Assembly: GCA_014802015.1 (NCBI GenBank)
Contig: JAAVDB010000018.1
Span: forward strand, 58,322 to 122,321
Source of the DNA: Bacteroides sp.
Lineage (GTDB): Bacteria; Bacteroidota; Bacteroidia; Bacteroidales; Muribaculaceae
Direction: 5' to 3'
DNA: 64,000 nt
Part shown: positions 15,710 through 25,187 of the stretch, piece after piece
Layout of the letters: every line of letters begins with the position of its first letter
How positions within the stretch are numbered: position 1 is the first letter of the stretch
The notes under the pieces: generated by a model
The model's database searches: none
The model's input: the letters and a program-made list of their open reading frames with translations, nothing else
Told to the model about the DNA's origin: nothing
Program-made: the position numbers and the translations under genes

Positions 15710-18700
15710 ATGCTTAACAGAATCATAAAATTCTCGCTTGACAACCGTCTGGCGATAATCATCCTGTCGGGTCTCATACTCATCTATGGGGTGATCGTGA
15801 TGATGCGTACCGAGGTCGATATATTCCCAGACCTCAACGCCCCCACCGTCGTAGTGATGACCGAAGCTCCGGGCATGGCACCTGAGGAAATCGAGACTAC
15901 AGTCACATATCCGGTCGAGACAGCCGTCAACGGTGCATCAGGAGTGAGACGTGTCCGCTCATCCTCCACACCAGGATTCTCAGTTGTGTGGGTTGAGTTC
16001 GGATGGGATACCGACGTATATCTCGCCCGGCAGATCGTATCTGAAAAACTCACTCAGCTCGAAGGCAATTTTCCTCCCGGCACAGGCTCTCCTACCCTTG
16101 GTCCGCAGTCTTCGATATTAGGTGAGATTATGATCATCGGTCTTACGGCAGACTCTATCACCACACCGATGGATCTGCGCACCATTGCCGACCGTGATAT
16201 TACCCCCCAGTTGCTCGCCTTACCCGGTGTCGCATCTGTATCTGTTATCGGAGGTGATGCGAAGGAGTATCAGATACTGTTATGCCCGAGCAAGATGCAG
16301 CGCTACGGTGTAACCCTCGACGAAGTGCGCGAAGCCGTAACCGGCATGAACAGCAATGCCGCCGGCGGTGTGCTATATGACTATGGTAACGAGTACATCA
16401 TCAAGGGCGACATCACTACATCGGATGTCAATGACATTGCCAATACAGTAATCATAAGTGATGCCAACCGTCTCGTCCGCATTTCTGATATAGCTGAGGT
16501 TGCAGCCCGTCCGCAGGAACCCAAGCTCGGCGCGGCTTCGGTCAACGCCACTCCGGCCGTGCTTGTGACAGTGACAAAACAACCCGGAGCCGGCACAATC
16601 GAACTGACACAGAAGATCGATGAAAAACTTGCCGAACTTCAGCGTACATTTCCCGAAGATGTAAGTATCAACACCGACATATTCCGTCAGTCTGACTTCA
16701 TAGCACGCTCTATCGGTAATCTTCAGGAGTCGCTGTTCATCGGAGCGATATTCGTGATAATCGTACTGTTCTTCTTCCTGATGAACCTACGCACAACACT
16801 CATATCGCTGATAGCTCTGCCTCTCTCGATTATCGTCACGATCATAGCCCTTCACTTCATGGGCCTGACCATCAACACCATGAGTCTCGGAGGTATAGCT
16901 ATCGCGATCGGATCGCTTGTAGATGATGCAATCGTGGATGTCGAGAATGTCTACAAACGTCTGCGGCAGAACCGCAAGGCCGGACGCCCGATAGTTCAGG
17001 TCGTGTACGAGGCGAGCAAGGAGGTGCGAATGCCTATCTTCAACTCATCGCTCATCATCATAGCCAGCTTCCTGCCACTCTTCTTCCTTCAGGGCATCGA
17101 GGGCCGCATGCTCATACCATTGGGCATATCGTTTATCGTCGCCCTGATGGCATCTACTGTCGTCGCCCTCACCGTCACTCCGGTGATGTGTACTTATCTG
17201 CTCGGTGACAAAAAACTTGCTGAAAAGCTTGAGAAAGAGCCGTGGCTGTCACGCAAACTCAGCGCATGGTATCACACGGTGCTCGGCGCCTCATTCACTC
17301 ATATCCGTCCGATCCTTACAGGTGTTACTCTCCTGTTCGTCGTATGTCTCGGACTCTTCTTCACTCTCGGACGTAGCTTCCTGCCTCCGTTCAACGAAGG
17401 GTCTCTGACCATCAACGTAAGCACCCTCCCGGGCATCTCGCTCGAAAACAGCGATCAACTGGGTCGTGAAGCTGAAAAAATCATTCTCTCCATGCCCGAG
17501 ATTCACACCGTGGCTCGCAAGACCGGCCGTGCCGAACTTGACGAACATTCGCTCGGTGTAAATGTCAGCGAGATCGAGGCTCCATACCGACTTGACCAAG
17601 GCCGCACACGCAAGGAACTTGTGGCCGATCTTCGTCACCGGCTGTCACATCTGCCCGGTGTGAATATCGAGATCGGACAGCCTATCTCGCACCGCATTGA
17701 CGCGATGCTGTCGGGCACGGAGGCTCAGATAGCGATCAAACTGTTCGGTGACGATCTTACCAAACTGTTTACCATAGGCAATAAGATCAAGGCCGTAGCT
17801 TCCGGGGTGCCGGGCGTGGTCGATGCGAATATCGAGCAACAGATGGAACGTCCGCAACTTGACATACGTCCGCGCCGTGACATGCTCGCCTATTACGGCA
17901 TTCCTGTAAGCCGGTTTGCCGACTTTATCCGCGTGGCTCTTGCCGGAGAGACAGTATCGCAGGTATATGAGAAGGGTCGCCCGTTCGATCTCGTTCTGAA
18001 GATGGAGTCCGGCGCGCGAAGCTCGATCGACGAAGTGTCATCGTTAATGATTGACTCGCCCAAAGGTAAAGTACCTCTCAGCGCAGTGGCTGAAATCGTG
18101 TCGGGAGCAGGTCCTAACTCGATCAACCGTGAGAACGTGAGCCGTCGCATTGTCATCTCGGCTAATGTCGAGGGGCGCGATCTTCGTGGCGTGGTAAACG
18201 ACATCATGCGCGAGGTCGATGAGGAGATCGAACTGCCCGAAGGCTATTATGTCAACTATGGCGGTCAGTTCGAGAGCGAGGCAAGCGCATCGCGCACCCT
18301 GCTCATAGTGTCGGTCATAGCCCTCATCATTATCTTCCTGCTGCTCTACGGACAGTATCACAATGCCGTACAGTCAGGTATAATACTGCTGAACATGCCG
18401 CTCGCTCTCATCGGCGGTATACTCATACTCCGTGCGACGTCAGGCGAACTCAACATTCCGGCCATTATCGGATTTATATCACTTATGGGTATAGCCACGC
18501 GCAACGGTATGTTGCTCATGTCACGCTACGACGCATTGCGACAGGAGGGATACGGACTGATGGATCGTATCCTCAACGGCTCGGCCGACCGTCTCAACCC
18601 CATACTTATGACTGCACTCAGCTCGGCCCTTGCGCTGATACCTCTTGCCGTCAACGGCAACCAGCCCGGTAACGAGATACAGTCTCCCCTTGCAATCGTA

Positions 18701-18796
18701 ATCCTCGGAGGTCTTCTCTCTTCAACTCTGCTGAATATATTCGTAGTACCGATAATGTACTATCTAACTAACAGAAAAAAAGAAAAAGACGTATGA
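15710..18796 (+). CDS. Heavy-metal-type RND efflux pump (CusA/CzcA family)
   Basis: This 1028-residue proton-driven inner-membrane pump has the twelve-helix RND plan with two large periplasmic loops. It carries the heavy-metal-efflux start (IIKFSLDNRLAIIILSG, TEVDIFPDLNAPTVVVMTEAPGMAPEEIE). The fourth-helix motif is VDDAIVDVENVYKRL, with aspartates at 405-406 where the proton-relay Asp sits. Helix 10 reads GIATRNGMLL and lacks the acidic residue CusA has there, so copper specificity should not be assumed. The gene starts 14 bases after the adaptor and its last four bases overlap the channel gene. Confidence 0.9.
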   Translation: MLNRIIKFSLDNRLAIIILSGLILIYGVIVMMRTEVDIFPDLNAPTVVVMTEAPGMAPEEIETTVTYPVETAVNGASGVRRVRSSSTPGFSVVWVEFGWDTDVYLARQIVSEKLTQLEGNFPPGTGSPTLGPQSSILGEIMIIGLTADSITTPMDLRTIADRDITPQLLALPGVASVSVIGGDAKEYQILLCPSKMQRYGVTLDEVREAVTGMNSNAAGGVLYDYGNEYIIKGDITTSDVNDIANTVIISDANRLVRISDIAEVAARPQEPKLGAASVNATPAVLVTVTKQPGAGTIELTQKIDEKLAELQRTFPEDVSINTDIFRQSDFIARSIGNLQESLFIGAIFVIIVLFFFLMNLRTTLISLIALPLSIIVTIIALHFMGLTINTMSLGGIAIAIGSLVDDAIVDVENVYKRLRQNRKAGRPIVQVVYEASKEVRMPIFNSSLIIIASFLPLFFLQGIEGRMLIPLGISFIVALMASTVVALTVTPVMCTYLLGDKKLAEKLEKEPWLSRKLSAWYHTVLGASFTHIRPILTGVTLLFVVCLGLFFTLGRSFLPPFNEGSLTINVSTLPGISLENSDQLGREAEKIILSMPEIHTVARKTGRAELDEHSLGVNVSEIEAPYRLDQGRTRKELVADLRHRLSHLPGVNIEIGQPISHRIDAMLSGTEAQIAIKLFGDDLTKLFTIGNKIKAVASGVPGVVDANIEQQMERPQLDIRPRRDMLAYYGIPVSRFADFIRVALAGETVSQVYEKGRPFDLVLKMESGARSSIDEVSSLMIDSPKGKVPLSAVAEIVSGAGPNSINRENVSRRIVISANVEGRDLRGVVNDIMREVDEEIELPEGYYVNYGGQFESEASASRTLLIVSVIALIIIFLLLYGQYHNAVQSGIILLNMPLALIGGILILRATSGELNIPAIIGFISLMGIATRNGMLLMSRYDALRQEGYGLMDRILNGSADRLNPILMTALSSALALIPLAVNGNQPGNEIQSPLAIVILGGLLSSTLLNIFVVPIMYYLTNRKKEKDV

Positions 18797-19968
18797 ATCT
18801 AAGACTGCTGCCTTTATTCCTGACTCTTATTCCCACAGCCGTAACTGCCACATCATTTGACGAAGCACTGCAGGAGGTGATGTCCAATAATCTTACCGCC
18901 CGCATTGAGTCGTCACGCGGACAGGCTCAGATCGAAAACATCCTCGGTGAGAATACTCTCGAAGCTCCAGAAGTCGAATTCGTACACATGTTCGGCACGA
19001 CTGCCGACACCAACGACAAATGGACACTATCAGTCAGCCAGTCGTTTGACTGGCCGGGCGTCTATGCGGCACGTCGTGAAGCTGCACGCACAGCCCGTAC
19101 GGCTTCACAGTATCTTATGGAGTCAACTCTTCTCGACCTGCGTCAGGAGATCAAGTCTCTCTTTATAGATATTATCTATAATACACAACTTATCGAGATG
19201 CAGACCGGGCTGGTTGACCGTATGAATCAGATGGAGGAATATTACCGCAAAGCGGCTGACGCAGGTTCGGAGACCAGACTTGACTATAACAAGACCGTTA
19301 TCGAACGTATCGCCGTGCACCGTGAGCTGCATTCGCTCGAAACACAAAGGGAATCGCTCATAGCATCGCTGAAAGCACTGAACGGCGGTAAGGATGTGAC
19401 CTCGATTATCAAGGACCTTGGCGCTGCGTATCCGATAGTATCAACCGCCGACATATCAGCCGAGATAATCAAAGAGCGTGACCCGCAGTATGCGGCTGCA
19501 AAGGCTGCTGTCGAGGCTGCAAAATCGATGGTCAAGGTCGAGAAGCGTTCACGTATCCCGGGATTCTCAATCGGATATGAACACGAGACGGACGGTGACG
19601 AGCGTTTCGACGGATTTTCAATAGGCCTTACTCTCCCGGTGTGGGGACGCAAGCATCAGATAAAGGCATCGACACTCGAAGCCGAGGCCTCGCTGATGGA
19701 TGCCGAGATGACTCTGGCCCGTCGTGTGGCCGAGATGAACGGCGATCTCAATCAACTCAAAACCCTCCGTCACATTATCGATGAATACGAACCGGTAATC
19801 AATGACCAATCCAACCTGTCACTGCTGCGCAAGGCTCTTGAAGCAGGTCAGATCGACTTCCTTACCTACATTCAGGAAGTGAATTATTTCTTAGCCGCCA
19901 GACGTGATTATCTTGACACGCTTTATCAGTACAATCAGGCACTGGTGCGTCTGTCACGCTATCAATAA
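18793..19968 (+). CDS. TolC-family outer-membrane efflux channel
   Basis: A signal peptide (LLPLFLTLIPTAVTA) is followed by about 370 residues of long amphipathic helices in the outer-membrane efflux pattern (ESRGQAQIENILGENTLEAPEVEF; a repeat-like second half with RRVAEMNGDLNQLKTLRHII). 391 residues is short for TolC but usual for CzcC-like channels. The start codon overlaps the pump stop (ATGA), indicating translational coupling. It completes the tripartite pump from cytoplasm or periplasm to the outside. A strong hairpin follows. Confidence 0.88.
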   Translation: MNLRLLPLFLTLIPTAVTATSFDEALQEVMSNNLTARIESSRGQAQIENILGENTLEAPEVEFVHMFGTTADTNDKWTLSVSQSFDWPGVYAARREAARTARTASQYLMESTLLDLRQEIKSLFIDIIYNTQLIEMQTGLVDRMNQMEEYYRKAADAGSETRLDYNKTVIERIAVHRELHSLETQRESLIASLKALNGGKDVTSIIKDLGAAYPIVSTADISAEIIKERDPQYAAAKAAVEAAKSMVKVEKRSRIPGFSIGYEHETDGDERFDGFSIGLTLPVWGRKHQIKASTLEAEASLMDAEMTLARRVAEMNGDLNQLKTLRHIIDEYEPVINDQSNLSLLRKALEAGQIDFLTYIQEVNYFLAARRDYLDTLYQYNQALVRLSRYQ

Positions 19969-19998
19969 GATTCCCGGAAAGACATAGAAAAAACTAAA

Positions 19999-20036
19999 CG
20001 CGCGGAAGAGAGACCAAGAGGTTTCACTTCCGCGCG
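19999..20036. terminator. Bidirectional terminator between the efflux operon and the HAD gene
   Basis: A 10-base GC-rich inverted repeat (CGCGCGGAAG at 19999-20008 with 20027-20036) has flanking AAACT/AGTTT that can extend the stem. It lies between convergent genes. Confidence 0.8.
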
Positions 20037-20058
20037 ATCAGTTTATGCTTCTCTACTA

Positions 20059-20679
20059 TCAGGGGAGCTTTGCGAGCGACATGCCGGCCATCGAATCGAC
20101 CGTAAGATCGGCAAGGGGTTCAACCTTAGCCCGTGGGTTGGTCGTAGCGATACCGATCACCTTCGCACCAGATGATCGACCGGCCTGCAATCCCTGCATC
20201 GAATCCTCGAATACGTAACAATCCTCAATAGGCACACCGATCAGATCCGCACCCTTGAGATAACCTTCCGGATTAGGCTTGCTATGCGTCACCATCGAAC
20301 CTGTGACTATAAAATCAACCATACCACGCAGTTCAGGCTGACGTGCAAAAAGCAATTCCATCTTTACATTGTCACTGCTTGTGACTATGGCCGACGGAAT
20401 ACCGGCCTGTCTGAGTTCGGTCAGAAATTCCATGACTCCGGGATAAACCGGATATTTCATCTCAGACTCGAACTTGTGCAGTGCATCGAGTATCTGCATC
20501 CTGTCCCCTTCGGGAAAATTAAGCAGAATCTCACCGATGGTCGTGCCTTTTATATCTGCCGCGAATGTAGGTGCGAGCCCGTAGCGTTCACCCATGCCAC
20601 CCCAAAATATCGAATATTCGCCTTCACTGTCCACAAGAACTCCGTCAAGATCGAACAGCATACCTTTATTAGTATTCAT
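20059..20679 (-). CDS. HAD-superfamily sugar-phosphate phosphatase/phosphoglucomutase-like
   Basis: 206 residues with all HAD motifs: the nucleophile motif FDLDGVLVDS near residue 9, IVTSSD (motif II), KPNPEGYL (motif III lysine) and FEDSMQGLQA (motif IV). The helical cap after motif I and the DLDGVLVDSE form are those of the beta-phosphoglucomutase/phosphatase group. Likely substrates are sugar phosphates; the exact one cannot be read from the sequence. The gene is monocistronic and diverges from trpB2; a TATTTTTG box lies at 20725-20732 on its strand, without a clear upstream element. Confidence 0.85.
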   Translation of the reverse strand: MNTNKGMLFDLDGVLVDSEGEYSIFWGGMGERYGLAPTFAADIKGTTIGEILLNFPEGDRMQILDALHKFESEMKYPVYPGVMEFLTELRQAGIPSAIVTSSDNVKMELLFARQPELRGMVDFIVTGSMVTHSKPNPEGYLKGADLIGVPIEDCYVFEDSMQGLQAGRSSGAKVIGIATTNPRAKVEPLADLTVDSMAGMSLAKLP

Positions 20680-20759
20680 TTATATTCTTTTTAAATATTT
20701 GACTTATTAATATTTTCGATCACACAAAAATACAAAAAAATAACAGCATATTCATAATA

Positions 20760-20767
20760 TAGTTTTG
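20760..20767 (+). promoter_or_regulatory. Possible -7 box of trpB2
   Basis: TAGTTTTG fits TAnnTTTG and lies 54 bases before the chosen trpB2 start; no TTTG element at the right distance was seen. Confidence 0.4.
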
Positions 20768-20821
20768 CAGTGCAAAAAGTTATAAGTAATTTTGAATAAA
20801 AATTACGTAATTATAATCATA

Positions 20822-22198
20822 ATGGAACGAATTAAACGATATTTTCTCCAAGAGAACGAAATCCCTACCGAATGGTACAACATACAGGCGGACATGAAAA
20901 CCAAGCCTATGCCCCTGCTTAATCCCGCCACCCGCGAACCGATGAAGGCCGAAGACCTATACCCTATTTTCGCCCGCGAATGCTGCGATCAGGAGCTTAA
21001 CATGACCGACCGGTGGATACCTATCCCGGAAGAGGTACGCGAGATGTATAAATACTACCGCTCCACTCCCCTTGTACGTGCTTACGGTCTCGAAAAGGCT
21101 CTCGGCACATCTGCCCACATCTATTTTAAAAACGAGAGTGTATCCCCGATGGGATCGCACAAGCTCAATTCAGCCATCCCTCAGGCTTACTACTGTAAGA
21201 AGGAGGGTGTAAAGAATGTCACTACCGAGACAGGTGCCGGTCAGTGGGGTGCGTCACTCTCATACGCCGCATCACTTTTCGGTCTTGATGCCGCCGTATA
21301 TCAGGTTAAGATCTCTTATGAGCAGAAACCGTATCGCCGAAGCATTATGCAGACCTACGGTGCACAGGTCACCCCGTCGCCGTCAATGTCTACACGTGCC
21401 GGAAAGGATATTCTCACAGTCAATCCCAACTGTCAGGGCTCACTCGGTACAGCGATATCCGAGGCTGTCGAACTGGCACGCACTACCCCCGACTGTAAAT
21501 ACACCCTCGGCTCAGTGATGAGCCATGTCACCCTTCACCAGACCGTAATCGGCCTTGAGGCTGAAAAACAGATGGAGATGGCCGGTGAGTATCCCGACAT
21601 GGTGATAGCATGCTTCGGTGGAGGCTCTAACTTCGGTGGTATATCGTTCCCCTTCATGCGTCACAAGATTGCCGGTGAGGAGGGCAAGAGTCACACTCGC
21701 TTCATAGCAGCCGAACCGTCTTCATGCCCCAAACTTACCAAAGGTAAATTCTGCTATGATTTCGGTGATGAGGCAGGTTACACACCTTTGCTGCCTATGT
21801 TCACGCTCGGACACAATTTCCAACCTGCCAATATACATGCCGGAGGCCTGCGTTATCACGGTGCCGGAACAATCGTGAGTCAGCTGCTCAAGGATGGCCT
21901 CATGGAGGCTGTTGATATTGATCAGATCGAGTCGTTCGAGGCCGGATGTCTGTTTGCCCGGGCCGAGGGTATCATTCCCGCTCCCGAGTCATGTCACGCA
22001 ATCGCAGCCACGATCAGAGAGGTGAAAAAGCTGAAGCCGGGCGAGGAAAAGGTCATCCTCTTCAATCTGTCAGGCCACGGACTTGTCGACATGGCCTCAT
22101 ACGACAAATATCTGTCAGGTGATCTTGTCAATTACTCCGTGTCGGAGGAAGAGATCGAAGCCAATCTCGCAAAGAGTCAGATCGAGAACAAAGATTAA
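20822..22198 (+). CDS. trpB2: TrpB2-type tryptophan synthase beta-like PLP enzyme
   Basis: This fold-type II PLP enzyme condenses indole with serine or acts in indole rescue. TrpB2 forms usually do not pair tightly with TrpA. The PLP lysine is K114 in GSHKLNSA; GGGSNFGG binds the phosphate. The start is ATG 20822 (MERIKRYFLQENEIPTEWYN), giving 458 residues; the open frame from 20792 begins with a hydrophobic stretch absent from the family. At this length and with the extended N-terminus it is the TrpB2 class. No trpA or other trp genes are adjacent, consistent with a stand-alone role. Confidence 0.88.
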   Translation: MERIKRYFLQENEIPTEWYNIQADMKTKPMPLLNPATREPMKAEDLYPIFARECCDQELNMTDRWIPIPEEVREMYKYYRSTPLVRAYGLEKALGTSAHIYFKNESVSPMGSHKLNSAIPQAYYCKKEGVKNVTTETGAGQWGASLSYAASLFGLDAAVYQVKISYEQKPYRRSIMQTYGAQVTPSPSMSTRAGKDILTVNPNCQGSLGTAISEAVELARTTPDCKYTLGSVMSHVTLHQTVIGLEAEKQMEMAGEYPDMVIACFGGGSNFGGISFPFMRHKIAGEEGKSHTRFIAAEPSSCPKLTKGKFCYDFGDEAGYTPLLPMFTLGHNFQPANIHAGGLRYHGAGTIVSQLLKDGLMEAVDIDQIESFEAGCLFARAEGIIPAPESCHAIAATIREVKKLKPGEEKVILFNLSGHGLVDMASYDKYLSGDLVNYSVSEEEIEANLAKSQIENKD

Positions 22199-22213
22199 AA
22201 GCATCATAACATA

Positions 22214-22261
22214 GATAAGAAAATAACGTGTCTGAGAGTTCAGGCACGTTATTTTCTTATC
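22214..22261. terminator. Terminator downstream of trpB2
   Basis: A 17-base perfect inverted repeat (22214-22230 with 22245-22261) is rich in A on the left arm and T on the right, suitable for either strand. It serves trpB2 and the convergent ABC gene. Confidence 0.9.
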
Positions 22262-22296
22262 ATAAAATTTATAACTTCAATTATCCGTACAGATTA

Positions 22297-22959
22297 TCAT
22301 TCGCGGATGGTGCGGTGCTCGCACACGATGGTGCGTCCCGGATATTGCTCTACGAGCGCCATATTGTGCGTCGCCATTATCACGGCCGTTCCTTGGCGGG
22401 CGATGTCATGGAGACGTGCTACTATGGATTCTCCGGTAGCCGTGTCAAGATTACCTGTAGGTTCGTCTGCAAGAATGAGAGGAGGACGATTGAGCAACGC
22501 GCGTGCTATCACGAGACGCTGCTGCTCGCCGCCCGACAATTCATAGGGCTTCTTATAATTCTTGTTGACCATGCCGACACTCTTCAGCACCTCCTCGATA
22601 CGCTCGTCAATAGATGCCTTGTCAGTCCATCCTGTAGCGCGCAGCACGAATCGCAGATTGTCCTCGGCGCTACGGTCGGTGAGCAGACAGAAGTCCTGAA
22701 AGACTATGCCGATCTGACGGCGCAGATAGGGAATGTCGCGCCGACGTATTGACCGCAGGTCGTAATCGAGCACACGGGCGTGGCCCGAGGCCACCGGCAC
22801 ATCAGCATACAGCGATTTAAGCAGACTCGACTTGCCGCTGCCCACCTTGCCTATGATATAGACAAACTCACCCGGGCCAACCTTGAGGTTGACCTGCTTG
22901 AGAGTGATCAGCGAGTTGCGGTGGATGGTGACATCCTTATAGTCGATAACTGATGGCAT
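22297..22959 (-). CDS. FtsE-like ABC-transporter ATPase
   Basis: 220 residues forming one ABC ATPase domain: Walker [10 protein letters not shown] (37-45), Q-loop FQDF, signature LSGGEQQR (141-148), Walker [10 protein letters not shown] (161-169), H-loop ATHN. The sequence closely fits FtsE, which with FtsX regulates cell-wall hydrolases at division; Bacteroidetes FtsE is often annotated as a generic cell-division ATPase. LolD/MacB ATPases are the main alternative. No permease gene accompanies it. It follows recQ by 26 bases, so it is probably the last gene of the clpP-clpX-recQ transcript. Confidence 0.8.
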   Translation of the reverse strand: MPSVIDYKDVTIHRNSLITLKQVNLKVGPGEFVYIIGKVGSGKSSLLKSLYADVPVASGHARVLDYDLRSIRRRDIPYLRRQIGIVFQDFCLLTDRSAEDNLRFVLRATGWTDKASIDERIEEVLKSVGMVNKNYKKPYELSGGEQQRLVIARALLNRPPLILADEPTGNLDTATGESIVARLHDIARQGTAVIMATHNMALVEQYPGRTIVCEHRTIRE

Positions 22960-22985
22960 GGACTTGGGTAGGATATGAGTGATTA

Positions 22986-25157
22986 TCAGTTGCCCATTTC
23001 AGAGAGGAACTTGATGTGGGCGAGACGTATCTCGTCCTCGGTAAAGTCCGCTCCAAACTCTTTATAGGCCTTGTTCAGATCGTCAGTCTCGGCATCGCGG
23101 AAGAAGTCGAAAAGTTCCTCCTGAGAATCCTCATCGATAATCTCGTTGATATAGTAGTTGATGTTGATTTTCGTACCGGCGTATACGATAGCCTCGATCT
23201 CGTCGATGAGTTCGCTGAATTCGAGTCCCTTGGAATGTGCGATCTCGGGGAGAGGTATCTTGCGGTCGATGAGAGTGATGATGTACAGTTTCGTAGAGTT
23301 CTTGTCGGGGATGCTGCGCACACGCAGATCCTCGGGACGATCTATCTCATTCTCCTCGACATGACGCTTGATGACCTTGACAAACTCCGCACCGTAACGT
23401 TTGGCCTTACCGATACCGACACCGGGTATGTTCTGGAGCTCCTCTATCGATATAGGATAGGTCGTAGCCATCGCCTCAAGTGACGGATCCTGGAATATTA
23501 CGTAGGGGGGGAGGTCAAGTTGTTTCGACACCTTGCGGCGGAGATCCTTGAGGATACTGTACAACTCAGTGTCAGCAGCACACGAAGCGCCGCTCTTCAT
23601 CATCTCAGGTTCGGGCTCATTGAACTCCGAGTCCTCGACTACCTTGAACGATACAGGCGAGTTAAGGAATTTCTTTCCGGCAGGAGTGATCGAGAGCGTA
23701 CCGTAATTCTCAATGTCGCGTTCGAGATAACCTGACAGAGTGGCCTGTCGAATAACGGCACTGATAAGACGTTCGTCAACACCCTTCTCGCATCCGAACA
23801 CATCAAGTTCGTCATGCTGATATGATTTGACCATCGGTGTGGCGTTGCCGAGGACAACGTCGCTGACATAGTCGGCTTTAAATTTTTCCTTGAGGGCGAT
23901 TACAGCCTCAAGCACTGCGCATAAATCTTCTTTAGCTTCCACTTTTTTCTTGGGATTTAAGCAATTGTCACAATTCTGGCAATTCTCTTCATCGAACTGT
24001 TCACCAAAATAGAAGAGGAGAGAACGCCTGCGGCATGAACTTGCCTCGGCGTAGCTTTGAGTCTCTATGAGTAATTGCTTACCTATCTCTTGTTCTGCCA
24101 CAGGCTTGCCTTGCATGAATTTCTCCATTTTCTGCAAGTCCTTGGCGGAATAAAATGTTATGCAAATACCTTCCCCTCCGTCACGGCCGGCGCGACCGGT
24201 CTCCTGATAATAGCCTTCAAGCGATTTAGGCATATCATAATGTATGACAAACCTCACATCGGGCTTGTCGATACCCATGCCGAACGCTATCGTGGCCACG
24301 ATGACATCTATCTTCTCATGCAGGAACGCATCCTGATTAGAACTTCGTGTGGCCGCATCCATGCCGGCATGATAAGGCAACGCCTTGATGTCGTTGACCT
24401 GAAGCATCTCGGCAAGTTCCTCTACACGTTTACGGCTAAGACAATATATGATACCGCTCTTGCCGGGATGACTCTTGATAAACTTGATTATATCCTTGTC
24501 TATCGACGATGTCTTGGGCCGTATCTCGTAATAGAGATTCGAGCGGTTGAACGATGACTTGTAGACGATAGCCTCGGTCATACCGAGGTTCTTCTGTATG
24601 TCATGCTGGACCTTAGGCGTAGCCGTCGCTGTGAGCGCAATCACAGGCCGTACATTTATCTCATTGATGATCGGACGTATACGGCGATATTCCGGACGGA
24701 AATCGTGTCCCCACTCCGAGATACAGTGAGCCTCGTCGACGGCATAGAATGAAATCTTGATCGTCTTCAGAAACTCGATATTCTCCTCCTTGGTCAGCGA
24801 CTCGGGCGCTACGTAAAGCAGCTTGGTGAGGCCGGCCCGTATATCTGTCTTGACCGTGTCGATTGCCGAACGGTTGAGCGACGAGTTGAGGAAATGAGCC
24901 ACATGGTCAGCAGAGCTGAAATGCCGTATGGCATCGACCTGATTCTTCATCAGTGCTATAAGCGGCGATATCACTATGGCTGTGCCGTCCATCATCAGGG
25001 CCGGCAACTGATAACATAGCGACTTGCCACCACCGGTGGGCATGAGGACGAAGACATCATGCCCCTCAAGAAGGCTGCTCATGATGGCTTCCTGATTCCC
25101 TTTGAAGGAATCAAATCCAAAATGCTCTTTAAGCGCTGCGTGAAGTCTGTGAGTCAT
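22986..25157 (-). CDS. recQ: ATP-dependent DNA helicase RecQ
   Basis: RecQ is a 3'-5' helicase in recombination and fork repair. The 723-residue protein has a DEAH helicase core with Walker A PTGGGKS (40-46), the DEAH box at 141-144 and an aromatic-rich loop after it. A RecQ C-terminal zinc site follows (C..., then CQNCDNC) and an HRDC domain at about residues 530-600 (DLPPYVIFQDPSLEAMA). It is longer than E. coli RecQ because of a further C-terminal extension of about 120 residues with a helix-turn-helix-like character, seen in Bacteroidetes relatives. It sits 30 bases after clpX in the same direction. Confidence 0.93.
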   Translation of the reverse strand: MTHRLHAALKEHFGFDSFKGNQEAIMSSLLEGHDVFVLMPTGGGKSLCYQLPALMMDGTAIVISPLIALMKNQVDAIRHFSSADHVAHFLNSSLNRSAIDTVKTDIRAGLTKLLYVAPESLTKEENIEFLKTIKISFYAVDEAHCISEWGHDFRPEYRRIRPIINEINVRPVIALTATATPKVQHDIQKNLGMTEAIVYKSSFNRSNLYYEIRPKTSSIDKDIIKFIKSHPGKSGIIYCLSRKRVEELAEMLQVNDIKALPYHAGMDAATRSSNQDAFLHEKIDVIVATIAFGMGIDKPDVRFVIHYDMPKSLEGYYQETGRAGRDGGEGICITFYSAKDLQKMEKFMQGKPVAEQEIGKQLLIETQSYAEASSCRRRSLLFYFGEQFDEENCQNCDNCLNPKKKVEAKEDLCAVLEAVIALKEKFKADYVSDVVLGNATPMVKSYQHDELDVFGCEKGVDERLISAVIRQATLSGYLERDIENYGTLSITPAGKKFLNSPVSFKVVEDSEFNEPEPEMMKSGASCAADTELYSILKDLRRKVSKQLDLPPYVIFQDPSLEAMATTYPISIEELQNIPGVGIGKAKRYGAEFVKVIKRHVEENEIDRPEDLRVRSIPDKNSTKLYIITLIDRKIPLPEIAHSKGLEFSELIDEIEAIVYAGTKININYYINEIIDEDSQEELFDFFRDAETDDLNKAYKEFGADFTEDEIRLAHIKFLSEMGN

Positions 25158-25187
25158 GGAGGGGTGATTGGAGGTGAGGGGAATATT

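Noticed and set aside
22228..22752. 174-codon frame opposite the FtsE-like gene
   Set aside because: Antisense shadow; the minus strand has complete ABC motifs.
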